Positions 7,001 through 10,696 of a stretch of 10,696 nt of DNA are shown piece after piece. The stretch lies in NCBI GenBank assembly GCA_009926905.1, contig RFNX01000604.1:1-10696 (forward strand), in the 5' to 3' direction. Numbering within the stretch: the first letter of the stretch is position 1; each line of letters opens with the position of its first letter. Source of the stretch: Flavobacteriales bacterium. Lineage in GTDB: Bacteria; Bacteroidota; Bacteroidia; Flavobacteriales_D; Crocinitomicaceae. The position numbers and the translations under genes were made by a program. The notes beneath the pieces are model-generated. The model was not told where the DNA came from and ran no database searches. It saw only the letters and a list, made by a program, of their open reading frames with translations.

Positions 7001-8340
7001 TGGGAACTGGCACACCGCAAACAAGTAATGTGTTTTCGAATTTAGCAGCAGGATCTTATACGATTACTGTTAGTGATGCAAACTGTTCAAACACCGGAAC
7101 TGCAACAATTTCTGCACCTACCTCTTTTAATTTAACTCAAGGAACAATCGTTTCTGCTGATTGCGGTGCAACAAATGGAAGTGCGACAGTTACTGCAACA
7201 AATGGTTCTGGAAATTACACGTACAATTGGAGTCCAGCAGGTGGGACAAATGCAACTGCGTCGAACATTGAGGCTGGAACCTACAACGTTACAGTAACTG
7301 ATCAAACAAGTGGTTGCCAAGAAACCTTGCAATTTATCGTTCCGGCAGCAGGAGGTCCAACTTTAACATTAACAAATAGCCAAACATTATGCGCTACTAG
7401 TTCAGATGGTACAATAACAGCAAGTGCAACAGGAGGAACTGGACCTTATACTTTTGCTTTAGGAACAGAAACACCACAGACTTCAGCAACATTTAGCAAT
7501 TTAGCAGCAGGGACTTATCAAGTAACTGTTTTTGATGCAAACAACTGCCCAGCAACGCAATCTACAACTATCACTTCACCTGCTCCAGTAGTCGCAACAA
7601 CTGCTGTAGATGTTTCAATTTGTTTGGGTCAAAGCACAACATTAACAGCTAGTGGATCTGGTGGAACAGGTACATATACAATCACATGGGGCAATGCACT
7701 TGTTGGCACTACTCCATCTGTTTATCCAACAGAAACAACGACTTACACAATGACAGTAACCGATGCAAATAACTGTGTAGCATTCGATGACATAACAATT
7801 ACCGTTGTACCTGTACCAACCGCATTAGGAAGCCCAGTAAGTTTAGGTGGAAGTGCGCCTTTGTTAGTTAATTTTACCAATCTTAGTACGAATGCATCAA
7901 ATTATGTTTGGTCATTTGGAAACGGACTAAATCAGACCACTCCAACAACAGCGAATGTAAATACAACTTATACTTCTGTTGGAACATATACTGTAACATT
8001 AGTTGCATCAAACGGCTTGTGTTCTGACTCTTGGGAAGGAACAATAACTGTTATTCCACTTGGTGAAATCGTAATTGAAATTCCTAATGTTTTCTCTCCC
8101 AACAACGACGAAGTAAACGATGTTTATGGAATTTTTACAATAAATGCTGCCTCACAAGAAGCTGCGATTTATAACCGTTGGGGAAACCAAATTGTAGAAT
8201 TAAACACACCAAATGCTACTTGGGACGGTAAAGTTGGCGGAAAAGAAGCAGTTGAAGGAGTTTATTTTATGAAATACAAAATCATTGGTTTAAATGGGCA
8301 AGAAAAAGAAGGTCAAACTTTTTTACACTTGATACGATAA
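4006..8340 (+). CDS. Large T9SS-secreted protein: DUF7948-like domain, propeller-like region, SprB repeats, PKD, type B sorting domain
   Basis: This 1444-aa secreted protein follows its neighbour after a 9-bp gap, so the two are probably one transcript. A signal peptide (1-18, MKYLVLFILLSTQFLVFT) is followed by a domain at ~32-266 that opens with FIENKGQFD and closes with VVIDPW. This is the pattern of the DUF7948 region found before beta-propeller (SBBP/NHL) repeats in Bacteroidota. Residues ~267-620 look like a beta-propeller, with segments such as VEKDAAGNVYAIGG, IDIDDCGNVYVGATNG and TTSGNIIAGG. A cysteine-rich linker (616-809) includes CxxCGGxW. Six repeat units follow: SprB-like A-E begin at 810, 886, 964, 1039 and 1118, and F (1193) is more Ig-like. 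Then come a PKD domain (1272-1350; YVWSFGNG) and a CHU_C type B T9SS sorting domain (~1359-1444; IPNVFSPNNDEVND, WDGK, GQTFLHL). No catalytic residues are recognisable. A role in adhesion or the extracellular matrix is inference. Confidence 0.85.
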   Translation: MKYLVLFILLSTQFLVFTQNSWKQDYSSSKVFIENKGQFDANENKLIGEIQYAADFGSTRVFFGKKGVSYSFLNAKKVPKNEREHLSEKLKLKTTEDYKQWEKVIGKFHFQADEVNMTWENANYSNIKAEGQRSDYHSYSFKTKDGEEANVNYVKGFDKITYKNIYPKIDIEYAIHPQEGLKYAVILHPGANPDDVKMVYDRAVRIENGKVKVATLFGDIVDHEPFTFYQKNSNTIIKSSFEQIGQTIKFKLANYDNKKTVVIDPWTQTPAFPSNWDVIWEVEKDAAGNVYAIGGITPMQLLKYNPTGNLLWTYNTPYDTTGGSWLGGFATSDIGNSYVCNGSATKILCVNTNGGLTWNNNNPSGAGATSEFWTISFNCDQSKLVVGGTKLLGLNPSPWIYDVNMSNGNILASVQVSGTPSGFGVGHEVRALTECNNNKYYYLSHDTIGYINSNLSSCGSLGASNVKIGSGHNFSYKNENFREGNSGIQALKTFGNFVFVHRGDIVEKRNFNTGAIVGTANIPGGSFINTSTFGITTRQVGCSGIDIDDCGNVYVGATNGVVKFNQNLVQQATYPTAFKVYDIHVTTSGNIIAGGSSGTGSDNTRSGGIQHISAAACAPIAITCCDASICPLPNLCQTDAPITVTAATAGGTWSGPGMSANGTFNPATAGTGTHTITYTLPCGSETQTIIVSPCQTLNACIESNGSITVSNGVPTYTWATFQAATNTPITNQAQCTACGGSWTPFINQCLSGVTPITSCNSPAQWVNFATGANATAPNGAAQVQVTDGSGTVTTFTISSLAQCNTTPCPTITVSSSSVNNVSCNGGTNGSATVSASGGTAPYTYSWAPGSLTGATQIALGPNVYTVTATDAAQCTGTTTITITQPTAITLTSSNIVSAACGTANGAATVNATGGTGAYTYSWSPSGGTTATASNILGGSYTVTVQDANQCSQILTVVIPNTGGPTIDNIAVINATCTNPNAGSITVTASGGTGALSYQLGTGTPQTSNVFSNLAAGSYTITVSDANCSNTGTATISAPTSFNLTQGTIVSADCGATNGSATVTATNGSGNYTYNWSPAGGTNATASNIEAGTYNVTVTDQTSGCQETLQFIVPAAGGPTLTLTNSQTLCATSSDGTITASATGGTGPYTFALGTETPQTSATFSNLAAGTYQVTVFDANNCPATQSTTITSPAPVVATTAVDVSICLGQSTTLTASGSGGTGTYTITWGNALVGTTPSVYPTETTTYTMTVTDANNCVAFDDITITVVPVPTALGSPVSLGGSAPLLVNFTNLSTNASNYVWSFGNGLNQTTPTTANVNTTYTSVGTYTVTLVASNGLCSDSWEGTITVIPLGEIVIEIPNVFSPNNDEVNDVYGIFTINAASQEAAIYNRWGNQIVELNTPNATWDGKVGGKEAVEGVYFMKYKIIGLNGQEKEGQTFLHLIR
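6433..7818 (+). repeat. Array of SprB-like/Ig-like repeats A-F in the 1444-aa cargo protein
   Basis: Six consecutive units of 75-79 codons start at nucleotides 6433 (A), 6661 (B), 6895 (C), 7120 (D), 7357 (E) and 7582 (F). A-E carry the SprB-like signature: Cys near residue 13-15, NG or DG, GGTGxY or similar, a glycine-Tyr turn, then T-V-x-D and a cysteine. B and D share a YSWSP/YNWSP core and TASNI. C and E share an LGT-x-TPQTS core and FSNLAAG. F lacks these features and aligns better with the Ig-like unit preceding the PKD domain in the neighbouring protein. The units are rich in Thr, Ser, Ala and Gly and would form an extended stalk. Confidence 0.8.
6661..7581 (+). repeat. Tandem duplication of a two-domain unit (BC then DE), period ~459 bp
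   Basis: The alternating similarity of the repeats gives a higher-order period. Copy 1 is 6661-7119 (153 codons) and copy 2 is 7120-7581 (154 codons). Landmarks recur exactly 459 bp apart: GTTTCTGCTG at 6691 and 7150, and TTTAGCAGCA at 7041 and 7500. B and D agree at 39 of the first 61 residues by my count, and C and E share LGTxTPQTSxxFSNLAAG. Small codon-sized indels lie near the ends of D and E. The copies have diverged at the DNA level, so the event is not very recent. Confidence 0.75.
7582..8337 (+). repeat. C-terminal Ig-PKD-CHU_C module, copy 2 (homologous to 3244-3993)
   Basis: This stretch encodes the last 252 residues of the second cargo protein: Ig-like unit F, PKD domain and type B sorting domain. 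It matches the corresponding module of the upstream gene in order, length and many short strings. The sorting domain carries EIPNVFSPN, YNRWGNQI, TWDGK and EGVYFMKYK. The homology fades upstream of unit F, where the two proteins carry differently organised SprB arrays. Confidence 0.7.
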
Positions 8341-8358
8341 ACTATTTCTAGAATTTTT

Positions 8359-8396
8359 AAAAAATGGTTTGACTTCTAGTTGAACCATTTTTTTTT
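8359..8396 (+). terminator. Rho-independent terminator closing the T9SS cargo operon
   Basis: A hairpin begins 19 bp after the stop codon. The left arm 8359-8373 (AAAAAATGGTTTGAC) pairs with 8379-8393 around a five-base loop TTCTA at 8374-8378, with two G-T wobbles. The stem is followed by and partly built from nine T at 8388-8396. The A-run on the left arm means that it could also stop transcription from the right on the minus strand, although no leftward gene is seen there. Confidence 0.85.
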
Positions 8397-8405
8397 GTTT
8401 GAGAA

Positions 8406-8434
8406 TTGTTATCAATTTATAAACCTTATTTTAG
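8406..8434 (+). promoter_or_regulatory. Possible promoter of the Asp-box propeller gene
   Basis: TATTTTAG at 8427-8434 matches five of six fixed positions of the Bacteroidota -7 consensus TAnnTTTG. A TTG at 8406-8408 lies 18 bp upstream as a candidate -33 element. It sits just after the operon terminator and 21 bp before the ATG at 8456, so an independent transcript is expected here. The mismatch at the seventh position keeps confidence moderate. Confidence 0.4.
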
Positions 8435-8455
8435 CAATTCCAATGAATTAAAATT

Positions 8456-10696
8456 ATGAGAAAAATATTCCTTTTTGCTGTCCTTGTTTCATCAATAGCA
8501 TCAGCACAAAAAACAACCAAACCATCAACTGCAACAATGACAACGCCAAAGTCTATCTTTGACGCTGGAACGGTTTCTAGTCTTTCTTTTCGAATGGTTG
8601 GTCCTGCCCTAACTTCAGGAAGAATAGCTGACATTGCCGTTCATCCAAAAAACAAGGATACTTGGTATGTTGCTGCTGCAGCTGGAGGAGTTTGGTACAC
8701 CAATAATCATGGAATTACATTCAGTCCAATATTTGATAATTATGGATCTTATTCCATTGCTTGTGTTGAATTAGCATCTTCCAATCCAAATACTGTTTGG
8801 GTAGGTTCAGGAGAAAATAACAATCAACGTTCTGTTTCTTATGGCGATGGTGTTTACAAATCATTAGATGGCGGAAAGTCATTTACAAATATGGGTTTGA
8901 AAACAAGTGAACATATTGGAAACATTATTATTCATCCTACAAATGAAAACATTGTTTGGGTAGCTGCTTATGGTCCGGTTTGGTCAAGTGGTGGTGAAAG
9001 AGGTGTTTATAAAACTATTGATGGCGGAAAAACGTGGGAAAGAACACTCTTTGTTTCTAATGAAACGGGTATTTCAGAAATTGCGATCGACCCTACAAAT
9101 CCTGAGATACTCTATGCGTCAGCTCATCAGAGAAGAAGAAGCGAATCAACTTACATTGGTGGAGGCCCAGAATCAACACTTTATAAATCAACAGATGGTG
9201 GTAAAACATGGAAAGAAATCAATTCTGGACTTCCAAAAGGAGACATGGGAAGAATTGGAATTGCAGTTTCTCCTTCAGATGCTAATTATGTCTATTCAAT
9301 CGTTGAAGGACGCTATGGAAAAGGTGGCGTTTATCGTTCAACAAACAAAGGAGAAAGCTGGAGCAAACAAGGAGATTTCAGCACGAGTGGAAATTATTAC
9401 CAAGAAATTTTCTGCGACCCTTTTGATAAAAATAAAGTGTTTGCAATGGACACGTATTTACACCACAGTGAAGATGGCGGAAAAACATTCAAAGAAACTG
9501 GCGAATCAAACAAACATGTAGACAATCATTGTATTTGGATTGATCCTTCCAATACTGATCATTGGTTAGTTGGTTGTGACGGTGGACTTTATGAAACTTA
9601 TACGCACGCAAAAGAATGGTTCTATTATGCCAACCTCCCAATAATTCAATTTTATAAAGTAACTACAGATAATGCCAGTCCTTTCTATAATATTTATGGA
9701 GGAACACAAGATAACAATTCGATGGGTGGGCCTGCTGCTACTAATAATGCAGCTGGAATTTTAAATTCAGATTGGTTCATAACAAATGGTGGTGATGGCT
9801 TTGAGTCTGCAACAGATTGGTCCAATCCGAACATTACTTACGCGCAAGCTCAGTACGGATGGTTGGTGCGCTATGATCGTGCTTCTGGAGAAAAAGTTCC
9901 GATTCAGCCGATGCCCGTTAAAGGCGAAGCTGCATATCGATGGAATTGGGATTCGCCTTTAATTGTTTCATCTCACGATGCTTCAACCTTATATTTTGCT
10001 GCAAATAAATTGTTCAAATCAACCAATAAAGGTGACGATTGGCAAGTTGTTTCGCCCGATTTGACGCAACAAATTGACAGAAACAAAGAAAAAATAATGG
10101 GTCAAGTTTGGACAATTGATGCGGTTATGAAAAATGCTTCCACTACTATTTACGGAAACATTGTTGCATTAGATGAATCTCCAAAGAAAAAAGGATTGTT
10201 GTATGTTGGAACAGACGATGGTTTGATTCAAGTTTCTGAAAATGATGGGCAAACATGGACGAAATACAGTTCATTTCCGGGAGTTCCTGCAAATACACGC
10301 GTGAATATGTTGACTGCTTCCACTCACGATGAAAATATAGTTTTTGCAGTTTTTAATTCACAACGACAAGGAGATTTTAAACCGTATTTATTCAAATCGA
10401 ACGATAAAGGTAAAACGTGGGTTTCAATCACTTCTAATCTTCCAACTCGAGGAAATGTGTATTGCATCAAACAAGATTTTGTAGATGCGAATTTATTGTT
10501 CGTTGGAACTGAATTTGGAGCTTATTTCTCAAATGATGGTGGAACAAACTGGACTAAATTAGCTGGATTGCCAATAACAGCTGTTTACGATTTGGATATT
10601 CAAAAACGTGAAAATGATTTAGTCGCTGCTACTTTTGGCCGTGGTTTTTACGTACTTGATAATTATGCACCTTTAAGAGATTTAAAGAAAGAAAAC
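8456..10696 (+). CDS. Exported Asp-box/BNR beta-propeller protein (sortilin/VPS10-like, 'glycosyl hydrolase' family), 3' end beyond window
   Basis: The frame is open from the ATG at 8456 to the last base, 747 codons, with no stop. Full-length relatives in Bacteroidota are usually about 1000-1100 aa, so the C-terminal third is missing. Residues 1-18 (MRKIFLFAVLVSSIASAQ) are a signal peptide. The mature protein opens with FRMVGPALTSGRIADIAVHP (45-64), the characteristic first strand of this family. Nine Asp-box motifs of the S-x-D/N-x-G-x-x-W/F type begin near 136, 187, 245, 295, 338, 522, 594, 648 and 692. Typical examples are STDGGKTW (245-252) and SNDKGKTW (648-655). They mark blades of one or two multi-bladed propellers. 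GEN repeats such as WVGSGENNNQRS (115-126) and ATFGRGFYVLDNYAPLRD (725-742) are also family-typical. Relatives are annotated as glycosyl hydrolases or VPS10 proteins, but Asp-boxes are structural and do not prove enzyme activity. Whether a T9SS sorting domain follows cannot be seen. It is separated from the preceding operon by a terminator. Confidence 0.88.
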   Translation, partial: MRKIFLFAVLVSSIASAQKTTKPSTATMTTPKSIFDAGTVSSLSFRMVGPALTSGRIADIAVHPKNKDTWYVAAAAGGVWYTNNHGITFSPIFDNYGSYSIACVELASSNPNTVWVGSGENNNQRSVSYGDGVYKSLDGGKSFTNMGLKTSEHIGNIIIHPTNENIVWVAAYGPVWSSGGERGVYKTIDGGKTWERTLFVSNETGISEIAIDPTNPEILYASAHQRRRSESTYIGGGPESTLYKSTDGGKTWKEINSGLPKGDMGRIGIAVSPSDANYVYSIVEGRYGKGGVYRSTNKGESWSKQGDFSTSGNYYQEIFCDPFDKNKVFAMDTYLHHSEDGGKTFKETGESNKHVDNHCIWIDPSNTDHWLVGCDGGLYETYTHAKEWFYYANLPIIQFYKVTTDNASPFYNIYGGTQDNNSMGGPAATNNAAGILNSDWFITNGGDGFESATDWSNPNITYAQAQYGWLVRYDRASGEKVPIQPMPVKGEAAYRWNWDSPLIVSSHDASTLYFAANKLFKSTNKGDDWQVVSPDLTQQIDRNKEKIMGQVWTIDAVMKNASTTIYGNIVALDESPKKKGLLYVGTDDGLIQVSENDGQTWTKYSSFPGVPANTRVNMLTASTHDENIVFAVFNSQRQGDFKPYLFKSNDKGKTWVSITSNLPTRGNVYCIKQDFVDANLLFVGTEFGAYFSNDGGTNWTKLAGLPITAVYDLDIQKRENDLVAATFGRGFYVLDNYAPLRDLKKEN

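Noticed and set aside
6433..7818. Regular DNA repeats that might suggest a CRISPR array or minisatellite
   Set aside because: Units are ~225-237 bp, in frame, diverged at the DNA level, and encode SprB-like domains. There are no short identical repeats with unique spacers.
8431..8634. 67-codon minus-strand frame over the start of the Asp-box gene
   Set aside because: It is antisense to a signal peptide and conserved family motif; composition is that of a shadow frame.
8970..9521. 183-codon plus-strand frame in another phase inside the Asp-box gene
   Set aside because: The phase beginning at 8456 encodes clear Asp-box motifs through this whole stretch. The alternative product is Lys/Gln-rich with no domain, as expected from an out-of-phase reading of repeated Asp-box codons.
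4006..10696. Idea that the three exported proteins form a new defence, toxin or enzyme system
   Set aside because: No nuclease, NTPase, toxin, immunity, kinase or catalytic motif is visible. The domains are structural or binding types common in Bacteroidota secreted proteins, and a terminator separates the third gene from the first two.

Overview
The window looks like a chromosomal segment of a Bacteroidota bacterium, most likely Flavobacteriales. A Crocinitomicaceae/Fluviicola-like origin is a guess from gene style, not something the sequence proves. The evidence is AT-rich DNA, start codons without Shine-Dalgarno sequences, a clean Bacteroidota-type TAnnTTTG promoter element, and two very large secreted proteins built from SprB-type repeats, a PKD domain and a CHU_C/type B C-terminal domain, which is the sorting signal of the type IX secretion system (T9SS, restricted to Bacteroidota).

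Layout. On the minus strand at the left, an OsmC-family protein gene (799-1197) and a SPOUT-class 23S rRNA 2'-O-ribose methyltransferase gene of the RlmB/TrmH family (32-799) overlap by one base and form a housekeeping pair. A 156-bp divergent intergenic region (1198-1353) carries a good promoter reading rightwards and a weaker one reading leftwards. The plus strand then holds two tandem T9SS cargo genes 9 bp apart (1354-3996, 880 aa; 4006-8340, 1444 aa), followed by a strong hairpin plus T-tract terminator (8359-8396). After a short promoter-bearing gap, a third exported protein starts at 8456. It is an Asp-box/BNR (sortilin/VPS10-like, WD40/YVTN-like) beta-propeller protein whose reading frame is open to the last base of the window (747 codons seen, C-terminus missing).

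How the genes relate. The two T9SS cargo proteins have different N-terminal modules: a nidogen-like sandwich in the first, and a DUF7948-like domain plus a beta-propeller-like region in the second. They share the same C-terminal plan of SprB-like repeats, Ig-like domain, PKD domain and type B sorting domain. The final ~250 residues of the two are clearly homologous, so they are probably duplicated cargo modules fitted to different heads, co-transcribed and displayed or released at the cell surface. The second also contains a tandem duplication of a two-repeat unit (~459 bp). Their role is most plausibly adhesion, matrix or surface structure, but no ligand or enzyme activity can be read from the sequence.

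I found no RNA genes, CRISPR array, insertion sequence, integrase, toxin-antitoxin or defence genes. I do not see a previously undescribed system. The points most worth checking are the modular evolution of the two cargo proteins, a CxxCGGxW cysteine cluster in the larger one, and a Ser-to-Gly change in a conserved motif of the methyltransferase.
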